Shown: positions 45,099-53,897, numbered from the stretch's first letter. The stretch is DNA of 64,000 bases from Synechococcus sp. RedBA-s (GCF_024345495.1 NZ_JAGQBF010000004.1:1-64000); one strand, 5' to 3'. The notes: generated by a model not told the origin, from the sequence alone. Made by a program: numbers and translations.

Positions 45099-45811
45099 GG
45101 GGCCTCCTGGCGGGCATGGCGGGCCCGCAGCAGGGCCGCCAGCCGGCTGGGATCCTCGTGCTTCTCCCCCTCGCTGTCGCCCTTGTGGAACAGGGCGCCG
45201 GTGGGGCAGACCATGACGCACTTGCCGCAGTCGGTGCAGGCGTCGACGGCGCCCCAGGGCTGATCGAGCCCGGCGATGATCCGGCAGTGCTCCCCCCGCC
45301 AGGCCACATCCCAGACGTGGGCGCCCTCCACCTCGTCGCAGACGCGCACGCAGCGGCTGCAGAGGATGCAGCGGTTGTGGTCGAGCCCGAATCGCGGGTG
45401 GGAGAGGTCGACGGGGCGATCAGGGAAGCGGTAGGGCAGGCGGGCGTGGTCCATGCCCACCTCTACGGCGCGGTCCTGCAGTTCGCAATGGCCGTTGGCC
45501 ACGCACACGGCGCAGACGTGGTTGCCCTCGGTGAACAGCAGCTCGATCACCGTTCGCCGGATCTCCTGGAGGCGGGGAGTGGCGGTATGCACCACCATGC
45601 CTTCGCTCACCGGGGTGATGCAGGCCGGCTGGAGTTTGGCGCTGCCCTCAATCTCCACCAGGCACAGCCGGCAGGCGGCCACCGGCGAGAGGCCCTCCAG
45701 GTGGCAGAGGGTGGGGATGACCACGCCGGCGTCGCGCGCGGCCTCCAGCACGGTGGCGTCGTCGGCGCTGGCCACATCGCGGCCGTCGATGCGCAGGGTG
45801 CGCACGCTCAT
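45095..45811 (-). CDS. hoxU: bidirectional hydrogenase diaphorase subunit HoxU
   Basis: 238 aa, resembling the NuoG N-terminal region. An N-terminal [2Fe-2S] domain ([15 protein letters not shown]) is followed by the CxxCxxxxxC segment [13 protein letters not shown]. Two [4Fe-4S] motifs, [13 protein letters not shown] and [14 protein letters not shown], complete the electron wire. It overlaps hoxF and hoxY by 4 bases each. Confidence 0.96.
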   Translation of the reverse strand: MSVRTLRIDGRDVASADDATVLEAARDAGVVIPTLCHLEGLSPVAACRLCLVEIEGSAKLQPACITPVSEGMVVHTATPRLQEIRRTVIELLFTEGNHVCAVCVANGHCELQDRAVEVGMDHARLPYRFPDRPVDLSHPRFGLDHNRCILCSRCVRVCDEVEGAHVWDVAWRGEHCRIIAGLDQPWGAVDACTDCGKCVMVCPTGALFHKGDSEGEKHEDPSRLAALLRARHARQEAP

Positions 45812-47388
45812 GGCGCCTCCAGCCGTGCGAGGTACTCGCCGCGGAAGTAGCGCAGGGTGCTCAGCATCGGTTTTGGGGCGCTCTGGCCCAGGCCGCAGAG
45901 GCTGGTGTCCATCACCATGGCCCCGAGCGTTTCGAGCTGATCGAGGTCGGCGTGGCTGGCCTGGCCAGCCAGGATCTTCTCCAGCAGCCCATGCAGTTGC
46001 ACGGTGCCGGCGCGGCAGGGCACGCACTTGCCGCACGACTCCTCACGGCAGAAGGCCATGAAATAGGCGGCCAAAGCCACCATGTCGGTGCTCTGATCCA
46101 GCACCACCATGCCGCCGGAGCCCATGATCGTGCCCAGGGCCTGGAGGCTTTCGTAGTCGAGTGGGGTGTCGAGCTGATCGGCCGGCACGCAGCCACCGGA
46201 AGGTCCGCCGGTCTGCACCGCTTTGACGGCGGAGCCGTGCGGGCTGCCCTCGCCCATCTCCAGCACGACCGTGGCCAGGCTGGTGCCCATCGGCACTTCC
46301 ACCAGGCCGCCGCGGCGCACGTGGCCGGTGAGGCTGAACACCTTGGTGCCGCTGCTGCCGGCGCTGCCGATGGCGGCGAACCAGTCGGCGCCTTCCCGCA
46401 GGATCGGCGCCACGTTGGCGAAGGTTTCGACGTTGTTGATCAGGGTGGGTCTCCCGCCCACGCCGCGCTCAGCGGGATAGGGGGGTCTGGGGCGCGGCGT
46501 GCCGCGTTTGCCCTCGATCGAGGCGATCAGCGCCGTTTCCTCGCCGCAGACATAGGCGCCGGCCCCCACCCGCAGCTCCAGCGTGAAGCCGAAACCCGTG
46601 CCGAACAGCCCCGCCCCGAGCCGGCCCCGATCCACGGCCTGCTCGATCGCCAGGCGCAGCCGCTCGATCGCCAGCTCGTATTCGGCGCGGATGTAGATGA
46701 ATCCGTGGTCGGCCCCCACCGCATAAGCGGCGATCGCCATTCCCTCCAGCACCCGATGGGGATCGCCCTCCAGCACGGCGCGGTCCATGAAGGCGCCGGG
46801 ATCGCCTTCATCGGCGTTGCAGACCACCACCTTGCGGGCCCCAGGCATGCGGGCCACGGTGGCCCACTTGAGGCCGGTGGGATAGCCGGCGCCGCCACGG
46901 CCGCGCAGGCCGCTGCGCTGCAGTTCCGTCACCACCTGCTCCGGGCTCCAGCCCTGCAGCACCCGCTCCAGCTGGCCGTAGGCCCCCACGGCGATCGCCT
47001 GCTCCAGGTCGGTGGGATCGATCAGGCCGCAGTGCTCCAGCACGATCCGCCGTTGGCGCTGGAAGAACGGCTCGCTGAGATCCAGGCGCTGGCCCCTGGC
47101 GGGGGCCCACTCCAGCGGCGTCGCCTGGTCAGAGCTCTGATGCAGCCGCCGGGCCAGAGCGGCCACCAGGGTTTCGGCGTCCTGCGGGTCCACACCGGCA
47201 TAGAGATCGCCATCGGGATCGAGGGCAAGCAGCGGGCCCTGGCTGCAGGGGCCCAGGCAGCCCACCGGTCGCAGCTGGATCTGGTCCCCCAGTTCGCCCC
47301 TGGAGATGGCCGTGTTCAGGGCCTCCATCAGGGCGCCGGAGCCCCTGGCCAGGCAGCCCGCCGAAGCGCAGTAGCGCAGGCCGCTCAT
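45808..47388 (-). CDS. hoxF: bidirectional hydrogenase diaphorase subunit HoxF
   Basis: 526 aa, the FMN- and NAD(P)-binding subunit. A thioredoxin-like [2Fe-2S] domain (CASAGCLARGSG, GCLGPCSQGP) comes first. The NADH/FMN loops LRGRGGAGYPTGLKW, CNADEGDPGAFMDR and AYVCGEETALIASIEG follow, then a C-terminal [4Fe-4S] site (ESCGKCVPCRAGT with SLCGLGQ). ATG 47388 overlaps the hoxE stop by 4 bases. Confidence 0.97.
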   Translation of the reverse strand: MSGLRYCASAGCLARGSGALMEALNTAISRGELGDQIQLRPVGCLGPCSQGPLLALDPDGDLYAGVDPQDAETLVAALARRLHQSSDQATPLEWAPARGQRLDLSEPFFQRQRRIVLEHCGLIDPTDLEQAIAVGAYGQLERVLQGWSPEQVVTELQRSGLRGRGGAGYPTGLKWATVARMPGARKVVVCNADEGDPGAFMDRAVLEGDPHRVLEGMAIAAYAVGADHGFIYIRAEYELAIERLRLAIEQAVDRGRLGAGLFGTGFGFTLELRVGAGAYVCGEETALIASIEGKRGTPRPRPPYPAERGVGGRPTLINNVETFANVAPILREGADWFAAIGSAGSSGTKVFSLTGHVRRGGLVEVPMGTSLATVVLEMGEGSPHGSAVKAVQTGGPSGGCVPADQLDTPLDYESLQALGTIMGSGGMVVLDQSTDMVALAAYFMAFCREESCGKCVPCRAGTVQLHGLLEKILAGQASHADLDQLETLGAMVMDTSLCGLGQSAPKPMLSTLRYFRGEYLARLEAP

Positions 47389-47855
47389 GGCTCCAGCTCC
47401 TGCAGCCAGCGGCGCAGGCCGGCGACGGTCTGCTGACGGCCGATGCTGTCGTCGATCTGCACCAGGGGCGCGTCGCTGCAGGTGCCCAGGCAGCGCACCT
47501 CCGAGAGACTCACCCAGCCATCCCCGCGCCTGGCGCCCAGCTTCAGCCCCAGGTCCTCCTCCATGGCGGCGATCAGGGCCGGGGCCCCCTGGATCTGGCA
47601 GGCGGTGCCGGTGCAGACCACGCAGCGGTGGCGGGCCGGCGGCTGGAAACGGAAGAGGTGATAGAAGCTGGCGGTCCCCTTCACCCGGCTGAGGGGCAGC
47701 TGCAGACGCTCCGCCACGTGACGCAGCAGCGGATCGCTGAGGTGGCCGTAGCACTGCTGGGCGCCATGGAGCACCTCGATCAGGGCATCGGCCCGGCTGT
47801 GGTGACGCAGCAGCAGGGGCTCAAGGGCCGCAAAGGGGGCACTGGCAGTGGCCAT
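47385..47855 (-). CDS. hoxE: bidirectional hydrogenase diaphorase subunit HoxE
   Basis: 156 aa, NuoE-like thioredoxin-fold [2Fe-2S] protein, first gene of the hoxE-F-U-Y unit. Cluster cysteines are in CTGTACQIQGA and CLGTCSDAP. The N-terminal helical half has GHLSDPLLRHVAERLQLPLS. The 66-bp region upstream to the divergent desaturase gene must hold the hox promoter; no clear operator was seen there. Confidence 0.96.
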   Translation of the reverse strand: MATASAPFAALEPLLLRHHSRADALIEVLHGAQQCYGHLSDPLLRHVAERLQLPLSRVKGTASFYHLFRFQPPARHRCVVCTGTACQIQGAPALIAAMEEDLGLKLGARRGDGWVSLSEVRCLGTCSDAPLVQIDDSIGRQQTVAGLRRWLQELEP

Positions 47856-47921
47856 GGGGACCCGAACCCAGACCTCAAAACTAGGAAGGGCGGGCTCGCC
47901 CCCCCAGGAGCAGCACTTAAC

Positions 47922-48800
47922 GTGAACTTCTCTTTACAGCGGTTCCCCCTGAACACCGGTCTCACTCGATTTCTCTATTCCCTGGGGCCGGTCTTCATCC
48001 TGTTGTCCCACATCGGTTGCCTGCTGCTGCTGGTCACCGGCCTGAGCCTGGCGGCCGCCGGCTGGGCCCTGGCCCTCTACCTGATCCGGATGCTGGCCAC
48101 CACCGCGATCTATCACCGCCTGATCACCCATGGCAGCTACCGGGCCCCCAGGCCGGTGCACTGGATCGGCTCATTGGTGGGGGCTTCGTCGGGGCAGATG
48201 GGCCCGAGCTGGTGGAAGGCCCACCACCTGGCCCACCACCGCCACGTCGACACCGGCCTCGACCCCCACTCCCCCCTGGCGCCCCAGGCGGGCCTGAGCG
48301 GGTTCTGGCACTCACAGGTGGGCTGGCTGCTGGTGCCTTCGTTTTTCCCGGAGCGGCTGCCGGCCGATGTGGAGGCCGATCCGGTGATGCGCCTGATCGA
48401 TCGGCTGCATTTCTTGCCGCTGCTGGCACTGGGCGGGTTGTCGTATGCCCTGGGAGGCCTGGAGTGGCTGGCGGCGTTCTTCCTCAGCACCACCCTTCTC
48501 TTCCACGGGGTGGCCACGGTGAATTCCGTGGCCCACCTGTCCGGTGAGCGGCCGTTTCTCACTGACGACAGGAGCCGCAACAACGGCTGGGTGGCGCTGA
48601 TCACCCTCGGCGAGGGCTGGCACAACCTGCACCACGCCTTCCAGTGGTCGGTGCGGCAGGGCTTCGGGGTGCGCGAGGGACGCGTGCTGCGGCTGCCCGA
48701 TCCCACCTATGCCTTCATCCGCGGCCTGGAGCGCTGTGGCTGGGCTGATCGCCTGCGCCTGCCGGCCGCGGAGGATCTGCTGGAGCGGGCTCGCCCATGA
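47922..48800 (+). CDS. fatty-acid desaturase (delta-9 type)
   Basis: 292 aa with four hydrophobic segments and the three histidine boxes HRLITH, HHLAHH and HNLHH that bind the diiron centre of acyl desaturases. The WGS pattern of the acyl-lipid delta-9 group fits. GTG 47922 is chosen as start: an AGGAG lies about 11 bases upstream and longer readings run antisense through hoxE. The 3' end overlaps the cupin-like gene on the other strand. Confidence 0.9.
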   Translation: MNFSLQRFPLNTGLTRFLYSLGPVFILLSHIGCLLLLVTGLSLAAAGWALALYLIRMLATTAIYHRLITHGSYRAPRPVHWIGSLVGASSGQMGPSWWKAHHLAHHRHVDTGLDPHSPLAPQAGLSGFWHSQVGWLLVPSFFPERLPADVEADPVMRLIDRLHFLPLLALGGLSYALGGLEWLAAFFLSTTLLFHGVATVNSVAHLSGERPFLTDDRSRNNGWVALITLGEGWHNLHHAFQWSVRQGFGVREGRVLRLPDPTYAFIRGLERCGWADRLRLPAAEDLLERARP

Positions 48801-49167
48801 GCTCCTGCCACTGGGCCCTCAGGCTGTGGGGGAGCGGCCGCGGCTGGTAATCGCGGGGGTCAGGGGGACCATGGCGCAGCACGGCATTCACCACCGTGGC
48901 GTAGTGGCGGCTTGTGTTGATCGCCCCGTAGGGAACGCCGGGAGGAATGCGCACCAGCCGGCCGTCCTCCAGCACCACCAGCTCGAGGGAGCCGCGCAGC
49001 AGGATCAGTTGATCGGTCTGGCGGCGGTGGCAGAAGAGGGAGACGGGCTGATGGGGGGGCGAGATCGGCGACCAGGGTTTCGTCGCTGGGCTGGGCGTGG
49101 CTGAACAGGGCATTGCCTGAGGCGGTGCGCTCCAGGGCAGCAGCTCGACGCGCCGTGTCAGGGCCAT
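48715..49167 (-). pseudogene. cupin-like protein with two compensating frameshifts
   Basis: The frame opened by ATG 49167 reads MALTRRVELLPWSA. It then turns into non-protein-like sequence, while the neighbouring frame reads TASGNALFSHAQPSDETLVADLA. After a G7 run at 49053-49059 the first frame resumes with VSLFCHRRQTDQLILLRGSL and IPPGVPYGAINTSRH, the cupin core. One base missing near 49127 and one extra in the G7 run would explain this. A single-frame product of about 150 aa is possible but would have a scrambled segment. It lies behind the palindrome at 49192-49216. Confidence 0.6.
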
Positions 49168-49191
49168 GGGATGGACCACTCGGAGTTACAA

Positions 49192-49216
49192 GATTTGTCA
49201 ACGTTGTTGACAAATC
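49192..49216. promoter_or_regulatory. perfect palindrome upstream of cupin-like gene
   Basis: GATTTGTCAAC and GTTGACAAATC are a perfect 11-bp inverted repeat around GTT, containing a TTGACA-like hexamer on each strand. It sits 25-50 bases upstream of the cupin-like ATG and about 95 bases downstream of tRNA-Arg, both on the minus strand. There is no T-run, so an operator is more likely than a terminator. Confidence 0.5.
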
Positions 49217-49309
49217 ACCGGAGCGGTCGGCGCTTCGGCTACCGAATGGCGCGCAGGTGAGGGAATGCTGGTGGGGCTGCAGGGCACCAGCAGCCGGGGG
49301 ATGGGGGAA

Positions 49310-49383
49310 CGGGCCGTGCTGGATTCGAACCAGCGACCGTGCGATTAGAAGTCGCATGCTCTATCCAGCTGAGCTAACGGCCC
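49310..49383 (-). tRNA. tRNA-Arg (TCT)
   Basis: A 74-nt cloverleaf on the minus strand with acceptor GGGCCGT/ACGGCCC and D-arm TAGCTCAGCTGGATAGAGC. The anticodon stem TGCGA/TCGCA surrounds CTTCTAA (anticodon TCT), and the T-arm is GCTGGTTCGAATCCAGC. CCA is not encoded. Confidence 0.95.
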
Positions 49384-49423
49384 ATCGCCTCAGCCTAGAT
49401 TGGGATGCTGCGCAACTTGCTCG

Positions 49424-50326
49424 ATGGTGGCCTCCCGGCTCAGTGATGCCCAGAAACAGGAGCTGGTGCAGCGGTGGCGAGCCGGTGAATCCAGCGCGGC
49501 CCTTGCCGACAGCTTCGGCTGCAGCCCCAACACCGTGACGCGGGTGGTGAAACTCGCCCTCGCTCCCGAGCTCTACGAGCAGCTCAAAAAGGAACGCGGC
49601 CGCCCCGTGGCTCAGCTGGAAGCCCCCCCGGCAACAGCTCCCAGCCCGGCGGCCACGCAGGAGCTTGCCGCCGGAAGGATTGCCGACGGTGTTCCCGGTC
49701 CGGCAGGCGAACCCGATCTCGAATCCAAATCCGATCCTGCGGGCGATCTCGATCTCGAGGCGGTGAACGAACTCGAGGTGGTGAACGAACTCGATCCAGC
49801 CATCGACGACGATGACGGCACCGGCCCGGGTGTGCTGGCGATTGATGACGCCGATGACTTCGGCGAGGACGTCGACGGAGATGACAGCGAGGGCGACGGC
49901 AGCGACGATGGTGATGACACCGACGCTGAGGGCAATGTCTTCACGATGGTGCCGGTGGTGGCGGGTGCCCACTTCAGCGCTGCGGCTGCGGGACTGCAGG
50001 AGCGCTCGGCGGTGGTCTGCCAGCCCCTGGAGAGCGCTCCCCTGCCCGCCAGCCTTTACATGCTGGTGGATAAGACGGTGGAGCTGCAGACCAGGCCCCT
50101 GAGTGACTTCCCCGAACTCGGTGCCCTCCCCGACGACGAGCAGGCGCGCCAAGCTCTGGTGGTGTTCGCCAATCCGCGCCAGGCCAAGCGCCAGTGCGGT
50201 CGCACCCAGCGGGTGATCAAGATGCCCGACAGCCAGGTGATCCAGCGCACCGCCACCTATCTGGTGGGCCAGGGCATCACCCGGCTGGTGCTGGAGGGGG
50301 CGTTGTACGCCCTTCCCGGCAGCTGA
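49424..50326 (+). CDS. helix-turn-helix protein with acidic linker
   Basis: 300 aa from ATG 49424. Residues about 3-55 form an HTH resembling transposase/Sigma-like DNA-binding heads (LVQRWRAGESSAALADSFGC, SPNTVTRVVKLAL). Residues about 95-170 are extremely Asp/Glu/Gly-rich. The C-terminal domain (about 180-300) contains SLYMLVDKTVELQTRPLSDF and QALVVFANPRQAKRQCGRTQRVIKM-type basic sequence. Function unknown. It is divergent from tRNA-Arg and appears conserved-type rather than recently acquired. Confidence 0.78.
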   Translation: MVASRLSDAQKQELVQRWRAGESSAALADSFGCSPNTVTRVVKLALAPELYEQLKKERGRPVAQLEAPPATAPSPAATQELAAGRIADGVPGPAGEPDLESKSDPAGDLDLEAVNELEVVNELDPAIDDDDGTGPGVLAIDDADDFGEDVDGDDSEGDGSDDGDDTDAEGNVFTMVPVVAGAHFSAAAAGLQERSAVVCQPLESAPLPASLYMLVDKTVELQTRPLSDFPELGALPDDEQARQALVVFANPRQAKRQCGRTQRVIKMPDSQVIQRTATYLVGQGITRLVLEGALYALPGS

Positions 50327-50335
50327 TCCTGTCGG

Positions 50336-50608
50336 TCAGTCCCGGCGGGGCAGCAGCAGGGCCGTGGCGCTGCCGCCGCTGATCACCCCCGCCGCCAGGG
50401 CCAGCCCCACCAGGAAGCCGCTGGGCAGGGGTGCGCTGCGGCCGATCCCCAGTCGCAGGCTGGGACGCTCCTCCAGGTTCTGGGCGCCGAGGCAGAGGAT
50501 CACCAGCAGCAGCAGGCCGCCGCCGAGGCTGGTGAGCAACAGGCGCAGGCGCAGCAGCATGGCCGAGGCGGAGGGGAGGGGAGCCGTTCGGTCCTCAGCA
50601 TGGCCCAT
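50336..50608 (-). CDS. small LapA-like membrane protein
   Basis: 90 aa (74 if ATG 50560 is used). Two hydrophobic helices (LLLTSLGGGLLLLVILCLGA and GFLVGLALAAGVISGGSATA) flank a short loop, as in DUF1049/LapA proteins. Function unknown. It follows rsmI on the same strand after 15 bases. Confidence 0.7.
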   Translation of the reverse strand: MGHAEDRTAPLPSASAMLLRLRLLLTSLGGGLLLLVILCLGAQNLEERPSLRLGIGRSAPLPSGFLVGLALAAGVISGGSATALLLPRRD

Positions 50609-50623
50609 CCAGTGGGGAGGCCC

Positions 50624-51508
50624 TCACTTCGGTTGGTGCAGCAGGGCGTAAAGGCTGCGGCGGGAGAGGCCGGTCTCGGCTGCCAGCTGGCGGGCCGCAT
50701 CACTGGCGCTCAGACCTGAGGCCACCTTCTGGCGCAGCTCCTCGGTCAGATCAGCGTCGCTGCGCAGGGGCGCCTGCTCCGGCGTGGCACCGCCGAGCAC
50801 CAGGGTGAACTCCCCCCGGGGCGGCACCCGCCGGAAGTGCTCCAGGGCGGCGCCCACGCTGGGCCCGATCTGCTGCTCATGGCGTTTGGTCAGCTCCCGC
50901 GTCACCTGCAGCGGCCGCTCACCGAGGGTGGTGAGCAGGTCGTCGAGCAGCTCGATCAGCCGGTGGGGCGCCTCGAAGAGCACCAGGGTGCGCTCCTCGG
51001 CGGCCAGCTCCTGCAGTCGCTGGCGGCGCAGGCTGGCCTTGGCCGGCAGGAACCCTTCGAAGCAGAAGCGAGCACAGGGCAGACCACTGCTCACGAGTGC
51101 CGTGGTTACGGCGCAGGGGCCGGGCACGCAGATCACCGGATGGCCGCCGGCGCGGGCGGCCGCCACCAGCGCCTCGCCGGGATCGGAGATGCCCGGCAGG
51201 CCCGCGTCGCTGATCACCGCCAGGCTTTCGCCCGCCGTGAGGGCCGCGAGCAGTTCGGGGATGCGGGCGGTCTGGTTGTGCTGGTGAAAGCTGAGCAGAC
51301 GGCTGCGGATGCCCAGGCCGGCCAGCAGCTGGCCGCTGTGGCGGGTGTCCTCGCAGGCGATGCGATCCACCCCCTCCAGCACCCGCCGGGCCCGGGGGGA
51401 GAGATCGCCCAGGTTGCCGATCGGTGTTCCCACCAGATACAGCACCCCGGCGGCGGGTTCGCTGGCTTGCTCCACAATGCGGCTCTGTCCGACCCTGACC
51501 GTGTCCAT
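50624..51508 (-). CDS. rsmI: 16S rRNA (cytidine-2'-O)-methyltransferase
   Basis: 294 aa, methylates the ribose of C1402 in 16S rRNA with SAM. Typical motifs: LYLVGTPIGNLGDLSPRA, CEDTRHSGQLLAGLG, SDAGLPGISDPGEALV and VCVPGPCAVTTALVSSGLP. The ATG at 51508 overlaps the divergent cysQ start; GTG 51475 is an alternative that removes 11 residues outside the conserved domain. Confidence 0.95.
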   Translation of the reverse strand: MDTVRVGQSRIVEQASEPAAGVLYLVGTPIGNLGDLSPRARRVLEGVDRIACEDTRHSGQLLAGLGIRSRLLSFHQHNQTARIPELLAALTAGESLAVISDAGLPGISDPGEALVAAARAGGHPVICVPGPCAVTTALVSSGLPCARFCFEGFLPAKASLRRQRLQELAAEERTLVLFEAPHRLIELLDDLLTTLGERPLQVTRELTKRHEQQIGPSVGAALEHFRRVPPRGEFTLVLGGATPEQAPLRSDADLTEELRQKVASGLSASDAARQLAAETGLSRRSLYALLHQPK

Positions 51509-52442
51509 GATGGCTGCCCCCTGCCTGCCCGCCGGCCTTGATCTCGAGGAGCTGCTGGTACTGCTGCGGCGCCTGTGTTGGGAGTCGGCAGCGATTCTGA
51601 GGGCCTACGCCCGCGGCGTGCAACCCCCCTTTGGCTATGGGGAGGCCCTGAGCGTGGATGAGGGCGGTGAGGGTCCGGTGACGGCGGCTGATCTGGCGGT
51701 GAACCAGCACCTGCTGGAGGGCCTCGCCGGGGCCTTCCCCAACGCCCCATGGACCCTGCTGAGCGAGGAGACCGCCAAGGAGCAGCTCAGCGCCGGTGTG
51801 CCCCTGGAGGCCGACTGGCTCTGGATCCTTGATCCCCTCGATGGCACCAAGGATTTCCTTCAGGGCAGCGGTGAGTACGCGGTGCATCTGGCGCTGGTGC
51901 ATCAGGGCCAGCCGGTGCTCGGGGTGGTGCTGCTGCCGGAGAAGCATGAGCTCTGGTTCGGTCTGGTAGGGGCGGCGGCTGAGGAGTTGATCGGGGGTGC
52001 CTGGCGGGAGAATCCGGCCGGCCAGCGTTTTGCGCCCCAGCTGAGCGAGCGACGCGAGCCGGCGGAGCTGGTGCTGGTGGCCAGCCGCAACCACCGCGAC
52101 CAGCGGCTGGAGCAGCTGGTGGGGGCCCTGGGGCTGGGATCGTCACTGGCGGTGGGCAGCGTGGGCTGCAAGGTGGCCACGATCCTGCGCGGCGAAACCG
52201 ACCTTTACCTCTCCCTCTCAGGCCACAGTGCCCCCAAGGACTGGGACATGGCGGCGCCGGAGGCGGTGCTGCGGGCAGCGGGCGGGGCCTTCAGCCACGC
52301 CGATGGCCGTCCCCTCAGCTACAACAACGGCGATGGACTGCAGGCCGGTTGTCTGATCGCCAGCCATGGCCTGGCCCATGCCGAACTGTGTGAGCGTGCC
52401 GCCGCCGCCATGGCGCGAATCGATCCGGGCTTCGTGGTTTGA
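51507..52442 (+). CDS. cysQ: 3'(2'),5'-bisphosphate nucleotidase CysQ
   Basis: About 311 aa, inositol-monophosphatase-like fold. It hydrolyses 3'-phosphoadenosine 5'-phosphate from sulfate assimilation. Metal-binding DPLDGTKDFLQGSGEY and the C-terminal KDWDMAAPEAVLRAAGG are present, with LLSEETAKE as the first acidic site. Two consecutive ATGs (51507, 51510) begin the gene and overlap the rsmI start on the other strand. Confidence 0.93.
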   Translation: MMAAPCLPAGLDLEELLVLLRRLCWESAAILRAYARGVQPPFGYGEALSVDEGGEGPVTAADLAVNQHLLEGLAGAFPNAPWTLLSEETAKEQLSAGVPLEADWLWILDPLDGTKDFLQGSGEYAVHLALVHQGQPVLGVVLLPEKHELWFGLVGAAAEELIGGAWRENPAGQRFAPQLSERREPAELVLVASRNHRDQRLEQLVGALGLGSSLAVGSVGCKVATILRGETDLYLSLSGHSAPKDWDMAAPEAVLRAAGGAFSHADGRPLSYNNGDGLQAGCLIASHGLAHAELCERAAAAMARIDPGFVV

Positions 52443-52636
52443 GGTCTCCCAGCTCAGCCTCGTGCGCGACCACGGTCGTTCTCGAACTCCGTTCAAGCAC
52501 TCCGATCTCGCGGTCGGGCGGACACGCTCGGATCAAGAGATGATCCAGCCGGTGAAGTTGTTTTTCTCAGGTCGCAGGTAACACTGCCGTTTCGCAACCG
52601 AGTTATTACGGTTCGATTGCTGACCCGAGGGTTGCC

Positions 52637-53068
52637 ATGGCTTGCCACGTCGAGGGCTCCAGACCCCATCACCTCCACCCCGATGCCGACTCCGGCTTTG
52701 TGCAGGGTGTGTTGCTTTATGGGCTGGGCTTGATGGTGGTACTCATCGCTGGCTTGCAGGGGGCCAGCGCCCTACGGGAGCAGGCTGCCGAAGCGCTCGT
52801 TCGTTCCAATATTCGTCAGCAGCTGCAGCTGGCGTTGATCAACGGTGGCACCTCGCTGATCAGCGCCCCAGCCGGTCCGTTCTCTTACCTGATCGAAACC
52901 ACGGCAGATGGCTACAGGGTGATGCCGGTAGGGCTGCCGTCCAGGACTTTCTCTGGCAGGACCCTGGTGGGATGTCTGCGGACATCCTCCGGAGCGGTGC
53001 AGGTGCAAGCTGGCTTCCATCAGGCCGAGCCGGAGGCCTGTTCGGGGCTGATCGCCTCCACCAATTGA
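52637..53068 (+). CDS. pilin-like single-pass protein
   Basis: 143 aa. A short basic/His-rich leader is followed by SGFVQGVLLYGLGLMVVLIA, a hydrophobic helix preceded by Gly-Phe as at prepilin peptidase sites. A long helix (REQAAEALVRSNIRQQLQLA) and a small globular end with two cysteines follow. The layout is that of a type IV pilin-like or minor pilin protein, but the usual Glu5 is absent. The 194 bases before it hold no gene. Confidence 0.6.
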   Translation: MACHVEGSRPHHLHPDADSGFVQGVLLYGLGLMVVLIAGLQGASALREQAAEALVRSNIRQQLQLALINGGTSLISAPAGPFSYLIETTADGYRVMPVGLPSRTFSGRTLVGCLRTSSGAVQVQAGFHQAEPEACSGLIASTN

Positions 53069-53135
53069 GCCCCTGGCGGCCCGGCTTGAACCCTGCCTGG
53101 CCGCTCGCTAGCTTTGGGTTTGTGTCACCAAGCCG

Positions 53136-53897
53136 ATGGTCGACCCTGCCCTCGAGGTTCTCCAGGCCCAGCAGATCCTCAATCAGTTTCTGGCTGAGCA
53201 GGGGCAGCCGGCCTTTGTGGATCCGGCCCTGTCCGAGAATTTCCTGGTGGGTCAGGAGATCACCGGCACTGAGGGCAACGACACCCTCACCGGCACCGAG
53301 GGCATGGACACGATCCGTGGCCTGGGCGGCGACGACCTGCTGCTGGGCCGTCAGCTCGATGACGTGCTGCGGGGCAACCTTGGCAACGACACCCTGCGCG
53401 GGGGTGGCGGTTTCGATTCCCTCTCCGGAGGCCAGGGCAACGACTGGCTCTACGGCGGCGAAGGTGATGATTTCCTCAATGGCAACCGCGGCGATGATCG
53501 GCTCTTCGGTGACATTGGAGCTGATCGCTTCGCCCTCTCGCGCGGCAACGATCGCATCGAGGATTTCAACGCCGCCGAAGGCGACAAGGTTCTGATCTTC
53601 GGCTTCGGCAGCTTTCTCGATTACGGCAATCTGATCGAGTACGACGAAGTGGCTGATGGGGTGGCGATCACCCGCTATGAGCCTTCCATTGACAGCAATG
53701 GACGCTTCATCAGGGACATTGACGGACTGATCGTGCAGGGCGACGTCCTTGGTGTGACCACCGTGGTCGGTGCTGATATCTACTTATGGGATCCTTTCAT
53801 CGAGCGCACCCTGCAGGATCCACGCTTTGACCCCAGCTTGCAGATCTTCAGCGCCTCGGCCGACCTCGCCAGCGTTGGCGGTGGCTTACTGATCTGA
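53136..53897 (+). CDS. RTX-type calcium-binding repeat protein
   Basis: 253 aa. Residues about 45-130 contain nonapeptide repeats of the GGxGxDxLx type (GTEGNDTLTG, GLGGDDLLLG, GNLGNDTLRG, GGQGNDWLYG, GGEGDDFLNG). They would form a parallel beta-roll binding Ca2+. The remaining 120 residues include the common post-repeat motif DRIEDFNAAEGDKVLI. There is no signal peptide; such proteins leave through type I secretion using a C-terminal signal. No ABC exporter is adjacent. Confidence 0.85.
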   Translation: MVDPALEVLQAQQILNQFLAEQGQPAFVDPALSENFLVGQEITGTEGNDTLTGTEGMDTIRGLGGDDLLLGRQLDDVLRGNLGNDTLRGGGGFDSLSGGQGNDWLYGGEGDDFLNGNRGDDRLFGDIGADRFALSRGNDRIEDFNAAEGDKVLIFGFGSFLDYGNLIEYDEVADGVAITRYEPSIDSNGRFIRDIDGLIVQGDVLGVTTVVGADIYLWDPFIERTLQDPRFDPSLQIFSASADLASVGGGLLI

